The notes: generated by a model from the letters alone, not told the origin. Shown: positions 1-7,379, numbered from the stretch's first letter. The stretch: DNA of 12,950 nucleotides from Chloroflexota bacterium (GCA_003353825.1 PIVW01000127.1:1-12950); one strand, 5' to 3'. Program-made: numbers and translations.

Positions 1-1
1 G

Positions 2-151
2 TTCGGCGGTACGCCCTCAGAGCCCGAATTCATTCGGCGAGTGCCCCGGAATATTGAGAAGATACTGCGCTTTAGCAAAAGCGATATTTCGTCGTCGTTT
101 AAGCCTGACTTGAATAATGCTGACAATTCTATATTTCGTAGTGTACAATAG
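2..151 (+). CDS. 3' end of an unrecognised protein (partial)
   Basis: An open frame enters from the left edge and runs 49 codons to a TAG at 149-151. It has no start inside the window, so it would be the C-terminus of a gene beginning upstream. The visible peptide begins FGGTPSEPEF, then a basic stretch RRVPRNIEKILRF, and ends in a polar, Asn/Ser-rich tail. I do not recognise a family. The frame is plausible because the peptide is of normal composition, but 150 bases open by chance is not rare. It lies on the same strand as the sirtuin remnant that follows about 130 bases later, in a different frame and without homology to sirtuins. Confidence 0.35.
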   Translation, partial: FGGTPSEPEFIRRVPRNIEKILRFSKSDISSSFKPDLNNADNSIFRSVQ

Positions 152-279
152 TGCTGGTCCACTGTCAAAATGATTCAGATCCAGCAGTTCCAAATTTGGC
201 TGTGAAGAGAGTGCACTCGCTCTACAATTGAAATTACTGTGCTACAGAGATCAAGCTGTGTTGCCAAATCATTAACACA
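152..279. other. Non-coding stretch with two 10-bp palindromes
   Basis: No convincing gene is seen between the left-edge ORF and the sirtuin remnant. The stretch carries two perfect 10-bp palindromes, CCAAATTTGG at 190-199 and GAGTGCACTC at 209-218. They could be protein-binding sites or chance. No -10/-35 pair placed to drive the sirtuin remnant is evident. Confidence 0.3.
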
Positions 280-600
280 TTGAATGAGTGTGTCTTTACT
301 CTGTCAGAGCATGTGATTGTACACGCTCAGGAAGAGGCACTGCGAAGCGATGTAATGATGGTAGCCGGTTCATCGTTAGAGGTGATGCCCGCCGCAGATC
401 TACCGGCCCTGGCAGCGCGGCGTGGCGCCATGCTGATATTGGTCAATCTTGAGCCGACGAAATACGATCGTATAGCGGATGTGACTGTACGCGGGGATGT
501 GGCCGATGTTTTGCCAAAGCTAGTAGGTGGGTTGAGTGATAGAGACAAAAGCAAGCCTACGAATACGCCCCCGCACGGCGGAGGCGTATTCGTAGGCTGA
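280..600 (+). pseudogene. C-terminal remnant of a Sir2-family NAD-dependent deacetylase
   Basis: The 106-residue frame matches the last part of bacterial sirtuins. It has an amphipathic A.EEA..SD lead-in (about residues 16-25), the GSSLEVMPAADLP motif (30-42) that forms part of the NAD/peptide pocket, LVNLEPT (54-60), and the terminal DV.V.GDVADVLPKLV (67-82). Intact sirtuins have about 230-250 residues. The N-terminal Rossmann GAGxS motif, the catalytic His and the four zinc Cys are all missing and are not found in the 279 bases upstream. Homology seems to begin near codon 8, so the annotated ATG is probably fortuitous. The last 20 or so residues are translated from a hairpin repeat and are foreign to the family. 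It cannot be an active deacetylase; a 5'-truncated decaying gene is the best reading. Confidence 0.75.
554..598. terminator. 45-nt hairpin between convergent genes (possible bidirectional terminator or repeat)
   Basis: The left arm at 554-569 (agcctacgaatacgcc) pairs perfectly with 583-598 over 16 bp. One C-A mismatch follows, then a further 4-bp stem (571-574 with 578-581) closes a 3-nt loop. It lies between the convergent sirtuin remnant (stop at 598-600) and the surface-protein gene (stop at 629). Read on the minus strand it is followed by a T-rich run (ttgcttttg), which fits a terminator for the surface-protein gene. No T-run follows on the plus strand. The perfection of the long arms is more typical of a dispersed palindromic repeat than of an ordinary terminator. 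Confidence 0.6.
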
Positions 601-628
601 GCAACGTATCGTGTTATTGCAGTAGTGC

Positions 629-2941
629 TTATTCTTGTACGATAGATGGTAACCAAACACCACCGTCACTAACGAGAATGCGAAGGTCTACGCCCTGGAA
701 ACGGTTGGGGGTGTCAGGTCCACCGTCTATCAAAATGGTGACTCGACTTTCACCTACTGGGGCCTCGGCCATATCCAACGAAACCTGTATCGTACGGGGT
801 GTTATACCATTGTTTGGTGTAAGTACAACCCAGGGTACATATTGCAATATGCTCTGTTTGCCCTTCGGCGAAGTAAACACATAGCCCTTATCACTCCGTG
901 CGACTGTGAGTTTACCGGACCGATACGCGTCCTGGATTCCCCACCAATCCCCGGAAGGAACGACATAGGCGTACCATTTTATAGCCCCACTGCCGGGAAC
1001 GGCCTGATCGATCTGCACCTCAGCCATGGGAGAAGGTTGATCGACAAATGCCTGCATAAAGATGTTGGTAGGTGTCACTTCCATACCGGTCGGATCGATC
1101 TTGAGACTCACCGGTACATCGGCAGGGCTACCTTCGGCAACGCCGGCATCGAAGCGGATATTGCCTGAATATTGCCCTGAACTCAAAGCACTGGGATCGA
1201 TCGTAATCGTGACCTCGTCATCTGTCCAGCCACTCGTGCTATCCGATTTAATCCAATTGGCGCCATCATCAGTAGTGATTTCAATCTTGAAAAACCTGGA
1301 ACCACCATCGCCCACATTCTTGACACTGATCCCGACCGGCAGTGGGGGCACACCACCGAAATTCATTTCGTAGCTTAAGCTAGCAGGTTCAACTTGCAGG
1401 ATGGGGCCTGTAGCTTTGACCCTGAGTTGTACGGGTATACTTTGGGGGCTTTCGAGAACCTCTGAACTGACGGCGGTGATTATGATCGTGTCTTCGTAGA
1501 GCCCAGCGCCCAGACCAGAACCATTGATACTCACCGTATGTTGCCCGGGGGTGACACTATCGAATGGGCTCACGCTTAGCCAACTACTATTCTTTTCCAA
1601 GGTGACATCGTAAGCGAAATTGCCGCTGCCACCGATGTTGGTAACGTCAATTGTCTGGGACGAAGGATTGGCTTCATTACGGGTCATTTCAAAGTACAAC
1701 GAAGTGGGGCTCACCAGCATCTCAGCCGGTTCGGAACTGACGCCACTACCATCGAAATTGCCAAGGGTGATCGAAACGGGCAGGCGGAAGGAGGCGGGAT
1801 TAATACCATTGTTGTTGAGATTCGATCCAGGTTCGGTATAGATGCGATAGTCGGAGGTGGTCGCAATCACGACTTCGTCCTTTTTATCACCGTCGGTGTC
1901 GCCCATAACCACGCGTTGAAGGTTGCGACCTCCAACTGCTAGTCCTTCGGTCCAGGCAGAGGGCATGGTATCTGAACCCCAGTTGAGTCCGAGCAACGAG
2001 ACTCCGTTATCCTGCTGTGGATCTCGCACCATGAATACCTCTTCATCACCACTCAAGTTGACATCTCCCGATGCAACATATTTCCATGCGGGAAAATAGA
2101 TGCCGCTGCCATTAGGCGCATCTGACACGTTATTATTAAAATACTGGAATGTAAGAAACGAGTTGAGGACGCCTAAAACACCCGAACGAGTTAGGTGGAT
2201 ATCATCGATGGCACCGTTATTCACATGCGAATTACCTACGTTCATCGTAATCCAGGAGTAACCATAGGTGCGCTCAAAAATCGTAGGCCAGTTGCTGCTA
2301 GACGCATATTTGAAAATCAGAAGACGTTTATCGACATTGCGTACCATGACGACCTCATCTCCTTCCAGGCCGTCGACATCACCCAACTGAATGTTTAGCC
2401 AGGTGCTACCGTAGGTTTGATCGAATACCTGTGTCCACACTGTGCCGGCTGCATTGCTATCGTAAATCTGAATACTGTGGCTCGAATTGTTTCGATTGTC
2501 AGTACGCTGCACCAGGATCTCAGGCAGGCGATTGTCACCGGGAATGATGTCTCCGGCGATAACCCAATTGTAAAAGAATCCGCTGCCAATAGTTCGTGAG
2601 AACTGAGGAGGCACAGACCCGGATGGCGTATAAGGCGTGAGGATTTCCACTCGGTTACCGCCAATAGCGACGAGTTCATCGACACCATCTCCGTTGGCGT
2701 CCAGGGGGGCGATATCAGTCCACCCTGCTGTTGAAGATGTCCACTGGAAGGGTTGGTTGCCAGGGGCAGTGTATGGATCGACGACCTGAGCACGGCTGGC
2801 ACTGTTCACATAAGCGATTTCGTCATCGGGCGTGGTTGTTTCGCCGGTCGTGACAGCAGAAGGCATCTGCCCTACCACCGCCAATACGCCAACGATGACC
2901 ACAAACATCAATACGACTAAAATAGGATAGCGTAAACGCAT
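629..2941 (-). CDS. Secreted or membrane-anchored VCBS/FG-GAP-like and BACON-like domain protein
   Basis: This 770-residue protein starts with MRLR and one hydrophobic segment (residues 6-24). There is no lipobox Cys, so the segment is a signal anchor or signal peptide and the bulk is extracytoplasmic. Residues about 75-405 contain repeated blocks with Asp-rich, calcium-type loops: DANGDGVDE (81-89), GDVDGLEGDE (187-196), GDVNLSGDE (292-300) and GDTDGDKKDE (347-356). These resemble VCBS/FG-GAP beta-propeller repeats. Residues about 411-508 and 516-615 are two BACON-like beta-sandwiches with the WLSVSP and ANWIKSDSTSG strands; 619-757 is a third, more divergent one. The C-terminus ends GVWLPSIVQE. 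The likely role is surface adhesion or carbohydrate/protein binding, which is inference. The ATG at 2941 has a good RBS (AAGGAGAG, 2951-2958) 9 nt upstream. The gene is transcribed from its own extended -10 promoter. Confidence 0.85.
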   Translation of the reverse strand: MRLRYPILVVLMFVVIVGVLAVVGQMPSAVTTGETTTPDDEIAYVNSASRAQVVDPYTAPGNQPFQWTSSTAGWTDIAPLDANGDGVDELVAIGGNRVEILTPYTPSGSVPPQFSRTIGSGFFYNWVIAGDIIPGDNRLPEILVQRTDNRNNSSHSIQIYDSNAAGTVWTQVFDQTYGSTWLNIQLGDVDGLEGDEVVMVRNVDKRLLIFKYASSSNWPTIFERTYGYSWITMNVGNSHVNNGAIDDIHLTRSGVLGVLNSFLTFQYFNNNVSDAPNGSGIYFPAWKYVASGDVNLSGDEEVFMVRDPQQDNGVSLLGLNWGSDTMPSAWTEGLAVGGRNLQRVVMGDTDGDKKDEVVIATTSDYRIYTEPGSNLNNNGINPASFRLPVSITLGNFDGSGVSSEPAEMLVSPTSLYFEMTRNEANPSSQTIDVTNIGGSGNFAYDVTLEKNSSWLSVSPFDSVTPGQHTVSINGSGLGAGLYEDTIIITAVSSEVLESPQSIPVQLRVKATGPILQVEPASLSYEMNFGGVPPLPVGISVKNVGDGGSRFFKIEITTDDGANWIKSDSTSGWTDDEVTITIDPSALSSGQYSGNIRFDAGVAEGSPADVPVSLKIDPTGMEVTPTNIFMQAFVDQPSPMAEVQIDQAVPGSGAIKWYAYVVPSGDWWGIQDAYRSGKLTVARSDKGYVFTSPKGKQSILQYVPWVVLTPNNGITPRTIQVSLDMAEAPVGESRVTILIDGGPDTPNRFQGVDLRILVSDGGVWLPSIVQE

Positions 2942-2950
2942 AGTGTCAAG

Positions 2951-2958
2951 CTCTCCTT
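2951..2958 (-). promoter_or_regulatory. Ribosome binding site of the VCBS/BACON gene
   Basis: AAGGAGAG lies 9 nt before the ATG at 2941. It is the strongest Shine-Dalgarno match in the window and fixes the start of the gene. Confidence 0.7.
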
Positions 2959-2972
2959 AATACAGAGTATTA

Positions 2973-2992
2973 CCGAACCCGAAATGGTTCGG
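2973..2992 (-). other. Hairpin in the 5' leader of the VCBS/BACON gene
   Basis: CCGAACC (2973-2979) pairs with GGTTCGG (2986-2992) around a 6-nt loop. It lies between the -10 box and the RBS, so it would form in the leader of the VCBS/BACON mRNA and also 20 nt after the stop of the upstream dehydrogenase gene. No T-run follows it on the minus strand, so it is not a classical intrinsic terminator. It may stabilise the leader RNA. Confidence 0.45.
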
Positions 2993-3000
2993 CAGGCGGG

Positions 3001-3009
3001 ATTATAGCA
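3001..3009 (-). promoter_or_regulatory. Extended -10 promoter of the VCBS/BACON gene
   Basis: The minus strand reads TGCTATAAT: a perfect TATAAT at 3001-3006 with the TGn extension at 3007-3009. It starts 3 bp after the stop of the dehydrogenase gene. No good -35 hexamer is present at 16-18 bp, which fits an extended -10 type. The predicted start of transcription is near 2994, giving a leader of about 50 nt that includes the hairpin and the RBS. Confidence 0.6.
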
Positions 3010-3011
3010 CG

Positions 3012-3986
3012 CTAAAGGCCAAGAGGTGAAGGTTCAGCCTGAAGCAATACTTTGAATACGCCAGGTCTGGCGGCGTGTTGAAAGGCGACCAATGCTTGAG
3101 ATAATGGATAAGTCGCTGAGATCAAAGGGGTGGGATCGACGGTCCCGGTGGCCAAGGCTGCGACTGCCTGTGGGTAGGGACCGCAGCGCGAACCGATGAG
3201 GCGAAGTTCATCGACAACAACCGAAGATAAATGCAGAACGCTGGGTTGGGTCGCGGTCGTCTTCAGAATCAATACCCCTCGCGGGCGCAGGTGTAGTAAT
3301 ATCTCTGGCAGAGCCGCAGCATCTCCTGTAGCATCGATGGCGATGTCATAAGCAGAGGCTGCTGGCTTCGCCGCCGGGTGAATACCAAAGTGACTGGCAA
3401 CTGCAACCTGCTGGGGATGACGCGTGATCAACAGAGGATCATAGCCCGCTTGTTTGAACACTAAAGCTATCAATTGCCCCAGGCGTCCGGCTCCGAAGAT
3501 GATGACTTGATCCCCGACATCAGCCGGTAGATCTCGCAGAGCGGCGTAAGCGGCGGCCAGCGGCTCGGTAAACACTGCAACAGAATCGGATACAGAATCA
3601 GGTAGGGGATACAGATTTGCGATGGGGCTTAGAAAGTAATCGCTAAATACACCGTCCCAATCGAGGATGCCCAGCACTCTACGTCTGGCGCAATGTGTAG
3701 TCAATCCCCGCCTACAGCGATCACAATTCCCACACGTAGTATTGATCTCGCCCACCACCCGTTGCCCGACCCACTGTGGTTGATCGGGCGCCTTTACAAT
3801 CTCAGCCACATATTCATGCCCCAACACACCCTTATAGCCCCCTTTATAACCCGAAACCAACGCCAGATCGGTGCCGCAAATTCCCGCCACCCGCATCCGT
3901 AACAGGGCTTCTTTTGGCCCGGGTTCAGGGAGTTCGTATTCTGTACGAAATCGTAACTCGCCATTTTCTAGCGTCAACGCACGCAT
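3012..3986 (-). CDS. Zinc-dependent MDR-family alcohol dehydrogenase-like oxidoreductase
   Basis: This 324-residue cytoplasmic enzyme has the full medium-chain dehydrogenase layout. The GroES-like domain carries the catalytic zinc ligands Cys37 (GICGTD), His57-Glu58 (GHE) and probably Glu141 (FTEPLAAA). A structural zinc lobe has Cys85, Cys88, Cys91 and Cys99 in CxxCxxCx7C spacing. The Rossmann domain has GAGRLG (165-170). The family oxidises alcohols, polyols or related substrates with NAD(P); the substrate cannot be read from sequence. The length is slightly below the usual 340-350 residues, but both ends look complete. The ATG at 3986 follows GAGAGG (3993-3998) at 6 nt. It lies upstream of the VCBS/BACON gene on the same strand, but that gene has its own promoter, so a functional link is not implied. 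No clear promoter was found upstream. Confidence 0.88.
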   Translation of the reverse strand: MRALTLENGELRFRTEYELPEPGPKEALLRMRVAGICGTDLALVSGYKGGYKGVLGHEYVAEIVKAPDQPQWVGQRVVGEINTTCGNCDRCRRGLTTHCARRRVLGILDWDGVFSDYFLSPIANLYPLPDSVSDSVAVFTEPLAAAYAALRDLPADVGDQVIIFGAGRLGQLIALVFKQAGYDPLLITRHPQQVAVASHFGIHPAAKPAASAYDIAIDATGDAAALPEILLHLRPRGVLILKTTATQPSVLHLSSVVVDELRLIGSRCGPYPQAVAALATGTVDPTPLISATYPLSQALVAFQHAARPGVFKVLLQAEPSPLGL

Positions 3987-4289
3987 GCTGAACCTCTCAA
4001 ATTCGAAAAACCGGCATGCTTCAATGTACGCAATACCAAAGCTGCAGCGATCAGGCGGAACACCCCAAGGGGATCAAGCCAGGCATAAAGCACAAAACCC
4101 CCTCAGACGCTAGTACAAAACAGCATAAGTAAGGAGGCAGTTTGTAGTAAGCGCTTTAGCGTTTTCGCACCTGTCACGGCGATGAATCGCCCACTACGAA
4201 CCGCGCACCATGATAAACTAGCCCAATACTTGAACACAGACCTGAGAGAGCTTCAGATTTTAAGCCGACGAATTCATTGGTTTCGTGAC
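3987..4289. other. Intergenic region between secF and the dehydrogenase gene
   Basis: No gene is supported here. The region contains repeat copy A (4121-4200) and a small CCCCAAGGGG dyad at 4063-4072. The 90 bases next to the secF stop show no hairpin plus T-run that I can identify. The promoter of the dehydrogenase gene must lie here but is not obvious. Confidence 0.5.
4121..4200 (+). repeat. Copy A of the double-hairpin dispersed repeat flanking secDF
   Basis: Positions 4137-4200 match the reverse complement of 6931-6996 with only a few differences: two inserted bases and about three substitutions. Weaker similarity (16 of 20) extends over 4121-4136. Inside are the hairpins AGCGCTTTAGCG(T) near 4150-4163 and GGCGATGAATCGCC at 4178-4191. 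The outer ends GTAGTAAGCG (4144-4153) and CGCCCACTAC (4188-4197) are near-inverted copies. It looks like a REP/BIME or MITE-like element with no coding capacity. Confidence 0.8.
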
Positions 4290-5237
4290 TCAGGCCGTAA
4301 CAGGTTTCTGGCGGCGTTTCTTATTGCGGTTGAAAAACTTCGATCCACCTTTCTCCCAGGTGACCAACAGAGGTGTGGCCAGGAAAATCGATGAGTATGT
4401 ACCACTGAGCAGCCCCACAAGCATGGTAGCAATAAAGTGGCGAATGGTCACACCACCAAACAGAAGCAAAGCGATCATCACAAACATGGCATTGATCTGC
4501 GTGGCTGTCGAGCGCTGCATGGTCTCCAAAACCGAACGATTGGCGATGACTTCGAAATCCTCGCCACGATGCCGTCTGGAATTCTCACGAATGCGGTCGA
4601 ATACGACGATAGTATCCTGCACCGAGAACCCGATCACCGTCAGGATCGCCGTAAGGAAGAGGGCATCGACTTCCCAACCGGCAATCAGACCCATAATTGA
4701 GAAGAAGCCAATGGTGATCAGCACATCGTGGAGCATGGCAATGATGGCCGCGGCGCCAAAGCGGAAAGGATGCACTACCTGTCTGAATGCCCAGGTGATA
4801 AAACCTAATATAATAAGTGTTGCCAGAATCGTGGCTATAAACGCCGTCCGCGTAACTTCACGGCCAATAGTTGGCCCTACGGCACGGAACTGTAGCTCCT
4901 CAGGTGCGCCACTAAAGGACTCTGTCAGAACTGCCAGCAAAGCAACCTTTTGTGCAGGCGATATCTCTTCGGTACGTATGGCGAATGTGCGGTCATCACC
5001 AATCGTATTGACGTTCGCGCCTGGAGCACCATTGTCGGCAAAGAGTCTGACGATATCGCCAGGTGCGACCGCTTCCTCGAAACGTAGTTCCCACAAACTC
5101 CCGCCGGTGAAATCAATGGAGACATGAACGGGAGAACCGATCGTGGCCAGCGAATAGATCATCGCCAACAGACCGGGCAGAATAATCAGCGAGGAGAACA
5201 GGTAATAGTAACGGCGATACTTGATAAGCTTGTACAT
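4290..5237 (-). CDS. secF: Protein translocase subunit SecF
   Basis: SecF works with SecD in the inner membrane to use the proton motive force for late steps of SecYEG export. The 315-residue product has a first membrane helix at about 11-31 and the P1-type signature IDFTGG (41-46). A periplasmic domain runs to about 117. GPTIG (121-125) opens the five-helix RND-type core, with membrane segments at about 131-150, 158-178, 183-204, 247-262 and 267-292. Family motifs seen are HD (170-171), IGFSVQDTIVVFDRIREN (202-219) and SGTYSSIFLATPLL (278-291). The more common motif reads IGYSLNDT, so V206 and Q207 are mild variants. The basic C-terminal tail (KGGSKFFNRNKKRR) is cytoplasmic. It follows secD by 124 nt with only a weak GGAT-type RBS; co-transcription from the secD promoter is likely. 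Confidence 0.95.
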   Translation of the reverse strand: MYKLIKYRRYYYLFSSLIILPGLLAMIYSLATIGSPVHVSIDFTGGSLWELRFEEAVAPGDIVRLFADNGAPGANVNTIGDDRTFAIRTEEISPAQKVALLAVLTESFSGAPEELQFRAVGPTIGREVTRTAFIATILATLIILGFITWAFRQVVHPFRFGAAAIIAMLHDVLITIGFFSIMGLIAGWEVDALFLTAILTVIGFSVQDTIVVFDRIRENSRRHRGEDFEVIANRSVLETMQRSTATQINAMFVMIALLLFGGVTIRHFIATMLVGLLSGTYSSIFLATPLLVTWEKGGSKFFNRNKKRRQKPVTA

Positions 5238-5361
5238 GTGGGATATCCGGCCAGAGTTTGCGGTGGCAATAGGGTCTTGGGACAGAATAACTTACTGACC
5301 TGCTTTTCTGAATGATGGCTGAGATCGGCAAGAAGTTAATTTCTCAGTGCAAATATATGGA

Positions 5362-6717
5362 TTACACGCCAAACAAAGAGAGATGTTTGCTGAGTCTATC
5401 GCCAAAGACAGACACTGCAAATCGCATTAGAGTTCGGGTGATTACAACGGCGGTGAACATGGAGATCAGTACACCGATAATCAAGGTGATGGCAAACCCC
5501 TGTACAACGGAAGCACCGAAGTTGGAACCAAAGTACAGCAAGATCAAGGCAATGAGGAGAGTGGACAAATTCGAGTCCAGAATTGATGTCCAGGCGCGTG
5601 AGAATCCGACTTCTACGGCGCTGTTGAGTGAGCGTCCAGCCCGCAACTCCTCACGCATACGCTCGAAGATCAGGATGTTCGCATCTACAGCCATGCCGAT
5701 GGTGAGCAAAAATCCGGCGATACCTGGCAAAGTGAGGACCACCGGCGTGAGCTTGTACACTGCCAGGTTGAGAACGACAAAGGCGAGCAATGCTAGATCG
5801 GCAAAGATACCGGGCAATCGATAGTAGATTAGCATGAAGAGCAGTACGATAATCACACCAATAATACCGGCCCGTACACTCGAGTTGACCGAATCCTCAC
5901 CCAAAGAGGGGCCTACCGTGCGCACATCCACAACCTCTAACGGCACGGGCAGTGCACCATATTGCATCTGAATGGCCAGATTACGAGCTTCTTCTAGGGT
6001 GAAATCACCCTGAATAATACCTTCGCCGGGGATGATGTCGTTGATAACGGGCGCCGAAAGTACGGTATTATCCATGACAATGGCCAGACGGTCACCGATA
6101 TGGCTGCTCGTGTAATCTCGGAAAATATCTACTCCTTCGGGTTTAAATTCGAAGGCGATAATGGGAACTTGTGTATTGGGATCTAGCGTGACATCTGCAG
6201 AGCGCAAAAGGTCACCTGTGATTACGGTCTCATAGATGGCGGTATCTGTAACGATTTCGCCGGCACTAAGGGATGTAAGAACCCGACTCCCCGCGCCCAT
6301 GAGGGGAGGTGCATTCGAGAAATCCACGAACTCTAGCTGACCGGTTCCACGTAAAGTCTCGATCGCTGCGTCGGGGTTATCAATGCCAGGGAGGGCGACG
6401 ATAATGCGGTCGCCACTGGTCTGCACCAGGGGCTCGGCGACACCCAAACCATTGACACGTCGCTCGATAATGACTTTGGCCGTATCAATGTCCTCTGAGG
6501 AAACGTCACGTCCGCTCATTGGCACGGCATCGAGCTGTATCTGAGTCCCGCCCTGGAGATCGAGACCCAACCTGAGTTCCAACGCTCGTTCCAATTCCTG
6601 ATGCGGGGTGAGTGCGCTTTTGGACCAGTCGGGATGTTCGATAGGCAGGGCAACGAACAGTGCCAGACCAACAAGTAGAATAATGACAATTAATAGAATG
6701 GAGTTTCGCGACGGCAT
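5362..6717 (-). CDS. secD: Protein translocase subunit SecD
   Basis: SecD is the larger partner of SecF in proton-driven protein export. The product is 451 residues, within the range of short non-proteobacterial SecD. A helix at 6-24 is followed by GLDLQGG (51-57), RVNGLGVAEP (87-96) and LPG (109-111). The periplasmic P1 head ends with GALPVPL (254-260) and VGPSLGED (268-275). The membrane core has segments near 283-299, 304-320, 331-351, 380-397 and 405-428. It carries the proton-relay motif GMAVDANILIFERMREE (341-357), where Asp345 is the conserved charged residue. The ATG at 6717 is preceded by AAGGA (6724-6728) at 6 nt. The gene is first in a secD-secF unit with a near-consensus promoter. 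No yajC gene is adjacent. Confidence 0.96.
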   Translation of the reverse strand: MPSRNSILLIVIILLVGLALFVALPIEHPDWSKSALTPHQELERALELRLGLDLQGGTQIQLDAVPMSGRDVSSEDIDTAKVIIERRVNGLGVAEPLVQTSGDRIIVALPGIDNPDAAIETLRGTGQLEFVDFSNAPPLMGAGSRVLTSLSAGEIVTDTAIYETVITGDLLRSADVTLDPNTQVPIIAFEFKPEGVDIFRDYTSSHIGDRLAIVMDNTVLSAPVINDIIPGEGIIQGDFTLEEARNLAIQMQYGALPVPLEVVDVRTVGPSLGEDSVNSSVRAGIIGVIIVLLFMLIYYRLPGIFADLALLAFVVLNLAVYKLTPVVLTLPGIAGFLLTIGMAVDANILIFERMREELRAGRSLNSAVEVGFSRAWTSILDSNLSTLLIALILLYFGSNFGASVVQGFAITLIIGVLISMFTAVVITRTLMRFAVSVFGDRLSKHLSLFGV

Positions 6718-6801
6718 GGACAGTCCTTAAGAAATGCGTCTGGAGAATTGGCTGCGGTAATGGGACCGCTCCCGAACATCATTGGCGACGCAAACCTACG
6801 G

Positions 6802-6831
6802 ATTATAGGAGTGTTGGGAAAGGCGTGTCAA
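6802..6831 (-). promoter_or_regulatory. Near-consensus sigma-70-type promoter of secDF
   Basis: The minus strand has TTGACA (6826-6831), an 18-bp spacer and TATAAT (6802-6807), with both hexamers perfect. Transcription would start near 6795, giving a leader of about 78 nt to the secD ATG. Directly upstream of the -35 lies a loose dyad, TGACA at 6837-6841 and TGTCA at 6858-6862. It could be an operator, but this is weak. Confidence 0.75.
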
Positions 6832-6930
6832 GTTAGTGACACCGACATTTGCGACACTGTCATGCCAGGGGGGGTTGCTTACGCAGATATTGTAGATGTC
6901 TAGTTCATCATGGCGCAAGTAGCTACGTAG

Positions 6931-7012
6931 TTCGTAGTAGGCGATTCATCGCCGTGACAGGTGCACAAAAGCGCTAAAGCGCTTACTACAAACTGCATCT
7001 TTGCTTATGCAG
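6931..7012 (-). repeat. Copy B of the double-hairpin dispersed repeat flanking secDF
   Basis: This is the inverted partner of 4121-4200. It has two clean hairpins: GGCGATTCATCGCC (6940-6953; 6-bp arms, 2-nt centre) and AGCGCTAAAGCGCT (6970-6983; 5-bp arms). The element begins GTAGTAGGCG (6934-6943) and ends CGCTTACTAC (6980-6989), a 10-bp terminal inverted repeat with one mismatch. It starts 7 nt after the stop of the P-loop gene, so it could act as that operon's transcript 3' end structure. Confidence 0.8.
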
Positions 7013-7019
7013 CCTTGCA

Positions 7020-7379
7020 CTAAGGCTTTGCGAAGCCGAGTTCAGTCAGGCGGGACAGCACCTGAGTTAGCACCTGTTCGGGGTTAAGATCGTCAGTGGT
7101 AACCAGACAATCAGCGTGCTCTCGGGCATGGGCCAGCCGCACTCGCTCTTTGTCCAGATAGGTATCGGTGAGGTTCAGATGAGGATAGCGAACTCGCGCT
7201 GCTTCGCCCCCCGTTTCCAAAAAGACCAGGACATCCGGCGGGTTGCGTCGCAGCCAGAGATCGGGCACACCTGAATGTTCTTGCGCTATCTGATGGGCTT
7301 CGTACCCCATCGCCCGCAAGTGCAGCGCCAACGTGCTTTTACCGCTGCCGCAGATACCTACGATCTTGATGTGGATCAT
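7020..7379 (-). CDS. Small P-loop nucleotide kinase-like/AAA-type protein
   Basis: From the ATG at 7379 the product has 119 residues. It begins with a hydrophobic strand and a Walker A motif GICGSGKST (residues 8-16, Lys14), placed as in small nucleoside-monophosphate or adenylate kinase-like P-loop proteins. A PPDVLVFLE strand (48-55) could provide the Walker B-like acid. The segment RVRYPHLNLTD..LDKER (62-79) is rich in basic residues and may form a lid or phosphate-binding helix. The substrate is unknown. The frame stays open upstream to a TTG at 7460 (146 residues), but that extension is Ser/Pro/Arg-rich, crosses a small CGATGAT tandem repeat (7434-7450) and has no RBS. I therefore prefer the ATG that opens the Rossmann-like strand. 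It is the likely last gene of the phosphatase operon. Confidence 0.75.
   Translation of the reverse strand: MIHIKIVGICGSGKSTLALHLRAMGYEAHQIAQEHSGVPDLWLRRNPPDVLVFLETGGEAARVRYPHLNLTDTYLDKERVRLAHAREHADCLVTTDDLNPEQVLTQVLSRLTELGFAKP

Larger units (their letters stand above)
6718..7019. other. Intergenic region upstream of secD
   Basis: This 302-nt gap holds the secD RBS and promoter on the minus strand and repeat copy B at its far end, 7 nt after the stop of the P-loop gene. The 70 bases between the promoter and the repeat show no open frame or clear motif beyond the TGACA/TGTCA dyad. Confidence 0.5.

Noticed and set aside
4285..5127. 280-codon plus-strand frame over secF
   Set aside because: It lies entirely antisense to a clearly recognisable SecF, and its Ser/Ile/Thr-rich composition resembles no family.
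5312..5824. 170-codon plus-strand frame over the 3' part of secD
   Set aside because: Antisense shadow of conserved SecD motifs, with no start signal or similarity.
4121..7012. Inverted repeats around secDF as ends of a composite transposon
   Set aside because: No transposase lies between or beside the copies, the cargo is a housekeeping gene pair, and no target-site duplication is evident.
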